The notes below the pieces were generated by a model. It saw only the letters and a program-made list of their open reading frames with translations. It made no database searches and was not told the DNA's origin. From Akebia trifoliata (lineage: Eukaryota; Streptophyta; Magnoliopsida; Ranunculales; Lardizabalaceae), in assembly GCA_017979445.1 (NCBI GenBank), contig CM030708.1, positions 28,677,613 to 28,741,612 on the forward strand: 64,000 bases of DNA. The letters run 5' to 3'. Positions 54,470 to 64,000 of the stretch are shown here, in pieces. A program made the translations under genes and the position numbers. How positions within the stretch are numbered: the stretch's first letter is position 1; each line of letters starts with the position of its first letter.

Positions 54470-55107
54470 CTATTGCAATGTATATGGAGTGCTCCCTTCT
54501 AAAATAATAAAGTGAGGTTGTTAGAAATCTAGTTATTTTTCGCGACTAAAAGTCCCAAAAGTAAGGCTGGCAATGGATGGAATGGTATCTATTAACCCAA
54601 CTCATTGAACCCAAGTTATTCATGAACACCAGACCTCAAGTGTGATTTTTCAAATTCTCTTTTGACAATGTTGGGAGTTGGGACTGAGGAACACTAGGCA
54701 TGTAGAAACACATCTCCTCCATTGTATATGTATATTCAAGGTAATCTGAGGTGTTCTGGTCATAAAAAACTGCTCGTATGTTGATCCACAAAATATAGCC
54801 ACATGGACACATTTTTCAAATGATACTGATCCCATGAACTTTGGGGCCCACCCTTTGGTGGTCATTCCCACCAAAAATCAATCAACTTGATACATGGTTT
54901 CCAATTGATTGATCAGAGCAATTTTCTTCTAAGGCTTGAAGTATTTTTGGCCAATAATCAGAACTTTCAAGCCCAGTTCCACAAGCCATTGCATTACAAT
55001 CAGAACCCAAAACAGAGATAAGCTATTCCCGATTACTATAAAAAAATTTGGATAAACAAGCAAGTTAAAGCGGATTTTAAATCACTGTAAAGTCTACCTC
55101 AAGAAGG
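54470..55107. other. Unassigned intergenic stretch
   Basis: No gene or repeat recognised. It ends at an AGGGCTGTCAATGGATAAGG (55113-55132), like a hAT terminal repeat (compare 42201), but I could not find the partner end. Confidence 0.35.
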
Positions 55108-55207
55108 TGATGTGGGCAGTAGGGCTGTCAATGGATAAGGTTCAAATTGGATTGAGTTTGATCTTTATACTGATCCAATAAGAATTGCATTAGATTCAAA
55201 ACAATAC

Positions 55208-55689
55208 TGTTGAAGGATAAATTCTCCGACCTATGAGATAACAACAGGTGTCACCAAAGAACAAGAGGGTCCACAGGAAGTATTCTTCTGACCTATACGT
55301 ATGCAATCGCTTAGGTGGTTCACCAAGGGAAGGGGCTTGGACGAAGGTCGGGGAAATAAGGTTCCGTGAATGCAAAGGACTCTAATTCTTGAGATTTCAG
55401 GATTTGAGCTATTAAATTTGAAAGGAATCTTACACAATTCTTATTTCAAAATATAAGGGGAGATAAGATAGGAAAACATGCAAAATGGAAACTCCCTCTC
55501 TATAAATAGAGGACCACCAAATTAAAGGTACGCAATTTCTCTACACTAAAACCTTGTTGAATTTTCTCTAGAACTAACTTAGGCGTCGGAGGCTCTGTGG
55601 AACAGGGAACATGAAAGATCTCAAGGAGTTGCAGATCATCCAATTGGGAGAACAAGAATCTCAAGGTGATCACAAAAATCACCTTTACA
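55208..55689 (+). repeat. Solo LTR with perfect 5-bp TSD
   Basis: Runs from TGTTGAAGGATAAATTC to CACCTTTACA, flanked exactly by AATAC (55203-55207, 55690-55694). A TATA box (CTCTATAAATAGAGG, about 55497-55511) and the CTAACTTAGGCGTCGGAGG segment near 55576-55594 are typical of plant Ty3-gypsy-type LTRs. No internal region or second LTR remains, so recombination between the LTRs is the likely origin. Confidence 0.75.
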
Positions 55690-56181
55690 AATACATAAGA
55701 ATTTGATCCTTGTTGAATTTGATCTTTTATCGGATCTTAATATTGGGATCCAAATCCAGCTCAATAACAAGTCTGGATCAAATCAAATCCAATTTCAAAC
55801 AAAATATAAATAAAGTTCAAAAGGTTTCAAATCGGACCCTTAGCAAAACCCAAATCCTTAATCCAGGATCTGAAGTTACAGGATCAGAATGAATCAGAGC
55901 CTTAGTGGTGGGGAGTCATAATGCCAACAATCCATAAGCAAGAATAACAATTGGTACTTGGGATTTGGGAACATTTCCTTACATGTATCACAAGATGGGC
56001 TGCAGTAATATGCCCATAATTTGTTTCTTGTTGGATTTGTTTTTTTCACTTTCATATTATACATTTAATAGACAGAAGGCTACAGTAACCAATCTAAATT
56101 AAGTAGATCTGTAGATGAGCCAATAAATAGAAACTTGGAATGAAGATGAGGCATACTATTTATGAATCATTCAAATTCCAA

Positions 56182-58954
56182 TCAATGCCACTCCAATCCT
56201 CCCAAAGTTGTTGATCCCATACCTTCCCATACTTCATTGCAACCTATTTCTTCACTATCAACACCCTCCATATTGCAGTCCCACCAACCACTTCCATTAG
56301 CATCTAAAAACACAAAAACAAGAACCAAAATTATAAATACCAAATTTGTCAACTTAATTCACCAACGCAATTTGCTATTAGTGCCAAAATGAAGGATTTG
56401 TTTGGTTCGCAGAGTTAGACTTTTGAAGTTAACTTCTAAAAGTTGACAGTGATAGTTAATTATAACTCGAGTGTTTGGTTGCTTGTGAGAATTCACCCTG
56501 GAGTTGCAGAGAATTCCAACTCCAATACTTTGTCAATTTAGACTGTACTTGGATTGGATAGTGTAGATCCTCTAATATACTTCGTGGTCCACCAAGATTG
56601 AGTGGTGCAGATTCATGCACCACTAATATGATTTCTCTATTTGTCCAGATATAGTCAGGTGATATTCATCATAATTTGTTTTCTTATATTGGGTTGTAGG
56701 GTGAGTTATCAATTCTCACTTCTTAGGTAGAGAATTGGAACTCCTAAAAATATATAAATTATAAAGGGTTGGAGAGTTATAACTTTACAAAGTAGGACAT
56801 TTCAACACGAACAGATATAACAACTTCTATGAGTTTTACTAACTTCCAACTCCAACTCTCTGCTTCCGAACAGACCCATAAAAACTCCAGCTTGCATGCA
56901 AAACCCATATATGAAAGAGCTCAAGCACACACACACACACGTAAATTATTGAGAAAATTTTGATTTGGTGATAGTTAATTTAAGAATAGTTTTTCAATAA
57001 ATTGTGAGAAGTAAGATGGTTTACTTACAGTGATTAAAGTGAGGTCTTGGTTTTTGGTTCCTGATAAAACTAACATCTCTCCTCCTATATTTGGGCTTTG
57101 GATCATCTCCAAGAATCACCATGTGCCTTGGAGTGGTACGTCTCTCATCTCCTCCTTAAAAACCAGATGGAACAAAACAAAAAGTCAGATCAACACTTGA
57201 GACATATAAAAGCAATTTGATTCACAATGTTGGAATTTAAATAATTGAACAATATGCCAAGCATAGAACTCATATCAAGTGAAATGGGTGGTCCAAAAGT
57301 TCCTCAAGTGTTTCTTTCAATTATGATTAAATCGAACAAATGAAAAAGACAGACACCCTCATTAGATAGCATTAGAAGTCCAACCAATAACAATTTTAGA
57401 AAACCCCATAATTACGCACCCACACATTTTTTTTTTTTTTTGCTAGGCAAGCAAGGGTTAGTGATCTATGCGACGGTGGGTTCATCGGGTTTTGAACCCT
57501 TGTCACAGGATAAACACTACACACAACTTACCAACTTAGCTTACGCATCTTCTGCACCAAGACAATGTGGAACTTCTGCTTACAACAGAAGTAGTGATAG
57601 GTTGGCATTTTGAAGCTGAGACAAATTAGTTCTTTCTTCTTATTATCTTCTTTAAAAAAAATAGACAAACTATTGGAAAACATTGTGACTCTTCATCATC
57701 ATTGTTGAAGCCTTATCCCAATAGAATTAAAGAAAGAACACAACACAGTAATTGGTGTACTTCGTGTGGTTTGGCATGATTGTCTACACCCACGGGCGAT
57801 GATGAGATTCTTTCAGTGAAAACTAAGGTTATAATCTCTCAATCTCACTTCTTCACATAGAAAATCTGAAGATTCCTAATATAGAACCCCAAAATGAGTT
57901 TGCTATGAATCTATAGTCTGTACAAATATGAATACTCCCCTAAGACTAAATTTACGAAATTATGAAAATTTTACCCAAAATTTTTTCAGCCCATATGATA
58001 TAATACCACTGACCATGGTTTGGAACTTGAAACCAAGATGACTCATCCAATTCGTCTCAGTATCATCCACCAACGAGACGGATTGACAAGTCATCTCAAT
58101 TCTGACGTGTCTCCTAAAAATCAGTTGATTGTGTCATTCTTGAACGAGCGACTCGAATAAATCGGAAAACTTGTCCAAGACAACTCGGTCTCGTACATGG
58201 ACTAGACGAGATGTCGAAACGAGTTTTAAAACCATGCCACCTACAGAATACAAAATACAAACATTACAAGGAGAGAAGGAGACAACAAACCTGTAGAAGA
58301 AACTAGAAATGGGTTTCTTCTTTTTCTTGAATCTAGTCCATCAGTTGTTATAGATACTTCAAATCCATCTTCACTAATTGAACCATCACATAAATCTTTC
58401 TCTTTCCTAGGATGCTTGAACTGTTCAAAAACAGATTCGTCAAAAAATTGATTTATCTCTGCTCCTCTCTTGATCCCAGTACCTCCATCGACTGAACCCA
58501 CAAGTGACGAATATGGCTTCTGCTTACTCTGTTAATAATTGGGTTTTCTTTATTTAGCCAAAATGGGTGACTGTAAATATGAATAATCTTTGTAGTAATA
58601 ATAATTACAAATAAAATTACAATAAAAAAATGCAATTTACCTGAACTGTTTTAGGTGGTACAGAAGATCTATCGAGTTTTCGATTTAGAAAATCAGAGAG
58701 GGAGATGGATGAATTCTTCCTTGATGGTTTAGTTTGCAAATTTTCTTGATTAGCATCCTTGGTACTAGGTATAGATTGATCACAGCAACAACCACCACCA
58801 AAGATTCAGAAAAAAAAAACCAAAATTTCAAAACTTGCAGAAAGATGACGAAATGGGGATTAGGGTTTCTTTACCTGCTGGAGGGTTTGAGGAGAAAAGA
58901 TGGAGGAAGAGAGAGTTGCCCAAGTTCCTTGAATGAAGGTGGTTTTGAATCCAT
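56182..58954 (-). CDS. Gene D: conserved plant protein of unknown function
   Basis: Five exons, minus: 58875-58954, 58641-58764, 58291-58528, 57029-57154, 56182-56303; 690 nt, 229 aa, all GT-AG and in phase. It starts MDSKPPSFKELGQLSLPPSF, has a Ser-rich SRKNSSISLSDFLNRKL segment, a basic RTTPRHMVILGDDPKPKYRR segment and a conserved end, GSGWWDCNMEGVDSEEIGCN then EVWEGMGSTTLGGLEWH. No membrane helix or enzyme motif. I recognise the family as a widespread, unnamed plant one; nuclear location is a guess from its basic, low-complexity make-up. An in-frame ATG 14 codons upstream (58996) could extend the protein; the family start makes 58954 more likely. Confidence 0.85.
56394..56877. mobile_element. 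Harbinger-like MITE in gene D 3' part
   Basis: GGATTTGTTTGGTTCGCAGAGTT at the left mirrors AACTCTCTGCTTCCGAACAGACCC at the right. Target duplication not clear. It lies in gene D intron 4, with an (AC)n run to its left-strand side at 56929-56941. Confidence 0.5.
57427..57560 (-). mobile_element. tRNA-derived SINE with poly-A tail
   Basis: Minus strand: GCGTAAGCTAAGTTGGTAAG fits a pol III A box (TRGYNNANNNGG), GGGTTCAAAACCC a B box about 45 bp on, and the copy ends in about 15 A (57427-57441). It lies in gene D intron 3, same orientation as the gene. Confidence 0.55.
58013..58232. mobile_element. Inverted-repeat element, ACCATGGTTT family
   Basis: ACCATGGTTTGGAACTTGAAACC at the left and GAAACGAGTTTTAAAACCATG at the right are inverted; the interior is rich in GAGTC/GACTC and GTCTC. 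Relative of 19495-19940. Confidence 0.5.
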
Positions 58955-58996
58955 TTTCTTCTTTCCCTCCAAAACTGGCTTTTTTTTTCTCTGCAT

Positions 58997-59820
58997 TTGC
59001 TTCCACTCTCTGTGATCTACTTTCCTTCTCTCTCTTTTTAGCGCGAGAATTTCAAATTTTTGAATCGGTTTAAATTGGAGAATTCTAGAGTTGATCATCG
59101 GCTGTGATGAGAGGATGCTTCCTAGAGATTTCCTTCCAAATATCTCTTTCAAATCTGTATTACTCATCCCATTATGATTTTTGGTTTTTTGGAAGTTTGC
59201 TACGTGAAAGAATCGTGATTTTCTGACACCCCCTCTAACATACACCCACCCGGTGGCATAAGCTAAAATCACAGATCTTTTTCTTTAGATACACAACTGC
59301 ACATCCCCATAAATATGTGCATTTGTGCATCCTAGGAAAAAAGAACTATGGTTCTAGCACATGCCACACCAAGGTGCATGTGGGAGCGTATGTAAGAGGG
59401 TAAACCTTTTCTTACTTAAGGTGAGTGACGAGATCTTGGAGCAGATGCGAGAGCGGAGTGAGAACGCGTGAACGCCAAGTTCAAAAATATCTTTAGGTGT
59501 AGAATGCCTCTAAAGCATTATATAAATAATAACTAAAATATTTTTTTTATTTTTGTACACGTCATTTGCTGACTTATTCCATCACTACTTACTATCTGTT
59601 ATAAAAATAAAAAAAATGTCTCTTTTTACAATTTAAATTTGACAAATTTTTAGAAAATAAATATATTTTATCAAATTAATTTCATATTGAAAAATATAAT
59701 CATGGATACACTATTCTCCATAGCTGTTATATTCACTCACTCCATTTCCATGGGAAAGTGATTGTTTTCTTGTACTATTTATATAGGTTGATTTTTTTTA
59801 ATTTTTACAATGGTGTTTTG
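58997..59820. other. Upstream region of gene D
   Basis: 5' UTR and promoter of gene D are expected to about 59280. Minus strand has a purine-rich AGAGAGAGAAGGAAAG leader stretch. No TATA box chosen with confidence. 59281-59820 has no feature recognised. Confidence 0.3.
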
Positions 59821-59829
59821 ATTCCGTAG

Positions 59830-60065
59830 GCCTGACTACCAAGGTGAAGCAATTGGCATATCTAGCCCAAATCCCCCAAGTATATGCAATACCTTGCAAA
59901 CCACACATACCAAGTGAGTGGGGATAAATCTTTGTGGGTAGCTAATGAAAGGGCTTGAATTTAAGGTCTCTCCATTTTTCAAGGGATGCCTTGGCCACTA
60001 GCCAACGAAGGGTTTTGAACTCAAGACCGTTCCCTTCTCGGAGGGATGTCTTGGCCACTGCATTC
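59830..60065 (-). repeat. SINE-like double unit
   Basis: Two related units of about 50-60 bp, GGGCTTGAATTTAAGGTCTC ... GGATGCCTTGGCCACT and GGGTTTTGAACTCAAGACCG ... GGATGTCTTGGCCACT, follow one another. On the minus strand each has an AGTGGCCAAG(A/G)CATCC A-box-like and GTCTTGAGTTCAAAACCC B-box-like segment, so a tRNA-related origin is plausible. Confidence 0.4.
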
Positions 60066-61734
60066 ACTACTCATTGGTTTGTATAGGTTGACTATTATCA
60101 CCAATGTTATTATGTTATTCCTTGCCCTAGTTATAAAAACACTTTATTTATTACTATTATTATTAGTAACTCAATGACCAAGATTCGTTTCAATGATCGA
60201 AGTTTCTTTTTTTTCAATGGTTTTAGATTAATTTTGCTATCTTCTAATTGCAATACTCGCCAATATTTCGTTGCAATGTTTGTTTTTAAGGTCATTATGA
60301 CTAATAATTATTTAACGAGGAACAAAATATTCAATATGGTGGGTAGAATGGGAATCTTCATGAAAAGCAGGTTTCCAATATTTTGGGAGCTGATTCCCAT
60401 TTTGAGAGTGGGATTGGAGAAGGATGCACTTCCAAAACACTAGAGTGGGGATTGAGAATGGGAGTGACACTCCTAACTGAAGGATTGGGTCACTACCCCC
60501 ACCCCCCCTTTCAATTATTGAGATTGATAGATTCAAATTGTTGAGATCAACTTTACTCCAATCATCAATATCGACCTTTATAACTGTCGAGATCAATGAC
60601 TATACATCATCTATCTCAACTTTTGAACATGAATTGTCAAGATCAAAAATTCAAATTGATGATATTGACCATTTGAATAATTGATCTTGACAATTAAATC
60701 CTAGTCTCGATGATTTGAGTTTATTGTTTTTCTGGTTTGAGCAGTCATTAAGAAAGACTCTATTTTTATTGATCGGGTTGTTGAGATACTACCAAAAAAC
60801 TTAAGGTGCATTTAGAAATATGTCTCTACTATATAATCTATTAAGTATTCTACCATATCTTTTAGGAATGTAATTTAAGAAGGGTGGTGATATTGCAACA
60901 TTATCAATAAACACCATAAGTGATTTTATTGCCCAACAAAATAAAAACCATAAATGGTTTTATTATGTGGTGCGATTTACAATAAAAACCACTTACAACG
61001 CTTATTCATAACATAATGGTGTGATAATACACCTCCCTTTAACAATGATGGTGTACTTATTTGTTAGACATTGTATTAATGTGGATTGATCCAACCAAAT
61101 TGGAATAGGGTTCAACCATGGTCTAATTATTTGACAAATTGTTGGTCCAATCATTGGTTCGATTTTTAAAATGATGGTTGCTTCTCAACATTTTTAGGCT
61201 CTTCGAGACAATATGGGCCAAAGGTTCCCTTCTAAGCTTTGAAAGCTCTTTGAGGTGAGGTGAGCCTTAGTTGAAATATTTCTTTGATCGGACTTGTCCA
61301 ATTTGAGGTGTCTATAAGGCTTATCACGACAGACACTCAAATTAATTTTTATACTATCCCACAGTCGCATTTTCTACCACACTATCATTAAAGTTTTTTA
61401 TTTTGTATACATTGTAAATATTCAAAATGCTATTATTGGATCTTTCACACTTGATAGAGATTGCGGATAAGGGATAAATTGAAAGCACCCAAATCAAGAT
61501 ATTGAACTATGTATTTACCGCCCAGTAAAGGTTCTTCTTAACCAATAATCTTAAAATATTCATTAAATGATTTTCATCTAGAATAAGAAAAATATAAAAG
61601 TTATTGTTTACTTCGAATCTAAATGGTGTAACTTGAAGGAGTTTTTTTTAGCACTTTAAACATCATCATTGATATTGTTGAATTTCCTTGCATGGATTTT
61701 CCTAAATTATATCTACGGGGAATGCTAACGTATA
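60066..61734. other. Unassigned intergenic stretch
   Basis: AT-rich. A run of GATTGTTGAGATCAA-like words (60510-60720) looks like a locally expanded low-complexity tract. No coding frame or terminal repeat recognised. Confidence 0.35.
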
Positions 61735-61737
61735 AGT

Positions 61738-62407
61738 AGGGATGTACATTTTATCCAAAACCCATTACTTGGACAAAAAAAAAAAAACTAGGCCAAACCC
61801 CGTCGAATTCATATTGAATCGAAATTGAGAAAAATTCGATTCGAGTTTGGGTTGACCCCTCCAAAATCGGACCAAACCCGAACCTGTTATAAGGACCAAA
61901 AATCAAATTATTATAATATGTTTATTTTTATAAAATTTAGCACAAATTCTAACTTGGTGAGTTGGTGAGACGTGGTTACTCTGCCACATCCTTGGTTCGA
62001 CTCCCTTGTAATTAATTTTGTTTGCAAATATTTCAAATTCAAATATTACTTCGATTCTACCCGAACCCCTTATAAGGATTGAAAATCAAGTTATTATAAT
62101 ATATTTATTTTTATAAGTTTTAGCACAAATGCTAACTTGACAAGTTGGTGAGATGTAGTGGTTCCACCATCCCTGGTTTGACTCCCCTAGAACCACTTCT
62201 GTTTACAAATATTTCAAATTCAAATATTGAATTTTTGATTTACCTGAACTCGAATATGAAAAATACTTGAAACTTTCGGTTCAATCTGGGTTCAATTTTA
62301 ACCTTTAGAACCCGAGATTTTTGAGTTGGTCTTGGTTTCAACCAAGTCCAGACCGAACTCAAAAATTTGGTTTGGTCCGATTCGGCTTTATTCAAATGTA
62401 CATCCAT
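61738..62407. mobile_element. Inverted-end element holding a 180-bp tandem duplication
   Basis: GGATGTACATTT (61740) and AAATGTACATCC (62396) are inverted ends. Inside, about 61874-62057 and 62058-62236 are two copies of one unit (CCGAACC..TTATAAGGA..., TTATTATAATAT.TTTATTTTTATAA, AGTTGGTGAGA..., TTTACAAATATTTCAAATTC). Each carries a TGGTTCGACTCCC/TGGTTTGACTCCC B-box-like segment. Confidence 0.5.
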
Positions 62408-63140
62408 ATGTCCAACAATTCAACAATCCTATAAATTTATAACAACCTTCAAAACCATGTATTTTTCATAAATATCTTTATAAAGTAGTATTGTTTTGTA
62501 CTCTAGTGCAACAAGCAATAATTGTTTTTAGCAATGCTTTTTTTTGTACATGATTATCGTATCATATGTGATCTTCTTGACTTTTCCAAGGCTGCTTAAA
62601 AGTATGAGAGATATTTACTTTAATAGATTCAACTACAACATTGGCCATGAAATTACAAATTTTTTTTTTCCGTATGTTGCTTTAATGGTTTTGAACTTTT
62701 AGTCCTTGTGAATAGGGTTAGAGCTTGGCCAATCCAAACCCGAGTTAGGGTTCAATTGGATGTGTTTGCGCCGCACGTGACAATCATTTATTTTCAACAT
62801 AAATACTATATACATTATTCATTGGTGTTGAGAACCCAACACACGCAAATAAAAATTAAAACTTTAAAGTATGATTTTAAAACTTGTTCAAGATTGAAAT
62901 GGCTTAGGTGAGTTATCCTTGTCTTGGAGACAATTGGGCAAGATGGTCAATGTGAATTGTCCTCGATGTTGAACATTCGAGATGACATAAATTTATATTT
63001 TTCTAAATAAAATAATTTTTGTATTGATTTAAATAATTTTTTTAAGGGTATCTAAATATTTGTTATTTTATTATTTTGTTTTATGGATTTTGTGATTAGT
63101 CATCTTTAATCCACCTTATAATAAGATATCATTTTTAATA

Positions 63141-63660
63141 TCTATATAATAAAGCACAACAAGATGACTAAGATGACTGTCTTCCCCCAATGTTTATATC
63201 CCTGTAATAAGAGGTTCATATTCAATTTCACACACATCTCAAAGAATAATTTTAACTTTATTCATTTTCTTTTCTCCCTTTCTAAGAAGGATTTCGTTAA
63301 CACGGACACTCAGGGTTATGGTTAAATTAAAAAATAACACGTGCCCTCAAAGACAAGTTAAGGTCATTAAATACACCTTGAAAATAAATATATGAGGATA
63401 TTGTTGATAAGAAAATTATTTTTGAGGGCATTTTTGTAAGAAAATAAAATTTTAAGTGTATTTAATGTAAAAGAAAAATACAAAATCTTTTCAAGATTGT
63501 TATTTTAACTCTATTGCCTTTTTCTCTTTTATCCCTTTTCAATCATAGCCTCAAACTTTATTATAATTACCTTTATCCTTCAGCCTATTTTCTAATAAAA
63601 TATCTACATTTTTATTATCTTTCCTTTTTTATCACCTTAATCCAAAGAGACAATTTCTAG
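63141..63660 (+). mobile_element. Helitron with lost terminal hairpin
   Basis: Starts TCTATATAATAAAGCACAAC after A (63140), ends ...CCAAAGAGACAATTTCTAG before T (63661). The family's GGATGCTCGTG...GGCACG hairpin is missing at the end. The middle (about 63285-63480) has GTTAACACGGACAC- and GTGTATTTAATG-type sequence of the 41544 MITE family, so it probably carries a nested MITE. Confidence 0.6.
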
Positions 63661-63811
63661 TAAATCTGTAATATTAAATGTTTAAACTTGTTTATATGAT
63701 TGGACTCGGCATGGTGAGATGACTCATCCGAGTCATCTCTGGTTCTAAAACCAATCTTTAAAGCAGGAAATAAATAGGTAGGGCATTTTCGTAATTTAAT
63801 CACCTTCGGAT

Positions 63812-63900
63812 ATGGTTTCTATCGAACCTCTTTGCTCTGCAGCAATCCATTGTCTATTTTCCATTTCCCAGAAGAGAGGGGCGAGGGTTTCAATCAACAG
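63812..63900 (+). CDS. Possible first exon of a gene beyond the right edge
   Basis: ATG at 63812 opens MVSIEPLCSAAIHCLFSISQ, then KRGARVSIN, up to a donor-like ACAG|GTCTTC at 63900/63901. The composition (Ser, Cys, basic, no acid after residue 5) suits an organelle transit peptide. Reading on without splicing stops after 37 codons. The product cannot be told, and the exon is unproven without the next one. Confidence 0.3.
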
Positions 63901-64000
63901 GTCTTCAAAAATCAAGAACAATATCTGATTATAACTTGGAAAGATCAATTAGTTAGATCTGATACGATCTAACCTAAACTTCCTCAATCTCACTTACTTA

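Noticed and set aside
58954..58996. Upstream in-frame ATG of gene D as the start
   Set aside because: It would add 14 Lys-rich residues read from a poly-A-rich leader; family proteins start at the second ATG as I recall.

Overview
The window looks like nuclear DNA of a flowering plant, probably a dicot. The support is spliced genes with GT-AG introns and plant-type protein families, plus plant transposon classes (Ty1-copia with a tRNA-iMet primer site, TRIMs, RTE and L1 LINEs, Helitrons, hAT/Mutator/Harbinger MITEs) and a nuclear insert of plastid petB. I cannot name the species.

Four protein genes could be fully modelled; in each, every splice phase closes and the exon sum is a multiple of three. 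Gene A (minus, 7715-13272, 8 exons, 519 aa) is a plastid-type protein of unknown function, from memory DUF3685-like. Gene B (plus, 23726-31504, 11 exons, 382 aa) is a type I membrane protein of a plant family of unknown function (DUF7794-like) whose short C-terminal tail recalls V-ATPase accessory proteins. Gene C (minus, 34754-49244, 16 coding exons, 497 aa) is the cytosolic/peroxisomal glutathione reductase, with all catalytic motifs and a C-terminal TNL. Gene D (minus, 56182-58954, 5 exons, 229 aa) belongs to a conserved plant family of unknown function. A fibre-protein E6-like pseudogene (minus, about 32905-33335) lies between B and C. A possible first exon at 63812-63900 runs off the right edge, and a weak candidate 5' exon lies at 18203-18281 (minus).

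The rest is transposon territory, much of it nested. Left edge: LINE remnants, then a decayed Ty1-copia element (2228-7385) whose two LTRs both contain a copy of the element's own 3' internal end. Gene A introns hold three head-to-tail Helitrons, a MITE, a small TRIM and an L1 tail. Between A and B: a Harbinger-like insertion (13989-15928) with an uninterrupted copy of its target preserved in a tandem duplicate, two Mutator-type MITEs with perfect 9-bp target duplications, and another Harbinger-like element with a MITE inside. Gene B intron 8 holds a plastid petB fragment and a TRIM-like element nested inside the LTR of another. Gene C introns hold a hAT element with a perfect 8-bp duplication, a MITE, RTE and copia remnants and two copies of one intronic repeat. 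Between C and D: a cluster of palindromic elements set in TA microsatellites, Helitron pieces and a solo LTR with a perfect 5-bp duplication. Right of D: mostly AT-rich DNA, tRNA-like/SINE-like repeats, a 180-bp tandem duplication and a Helitron.

The four genes show no operon-like or pathway link to each other. No RNA gene, CRISPR array or obvious gene cluster was seen.
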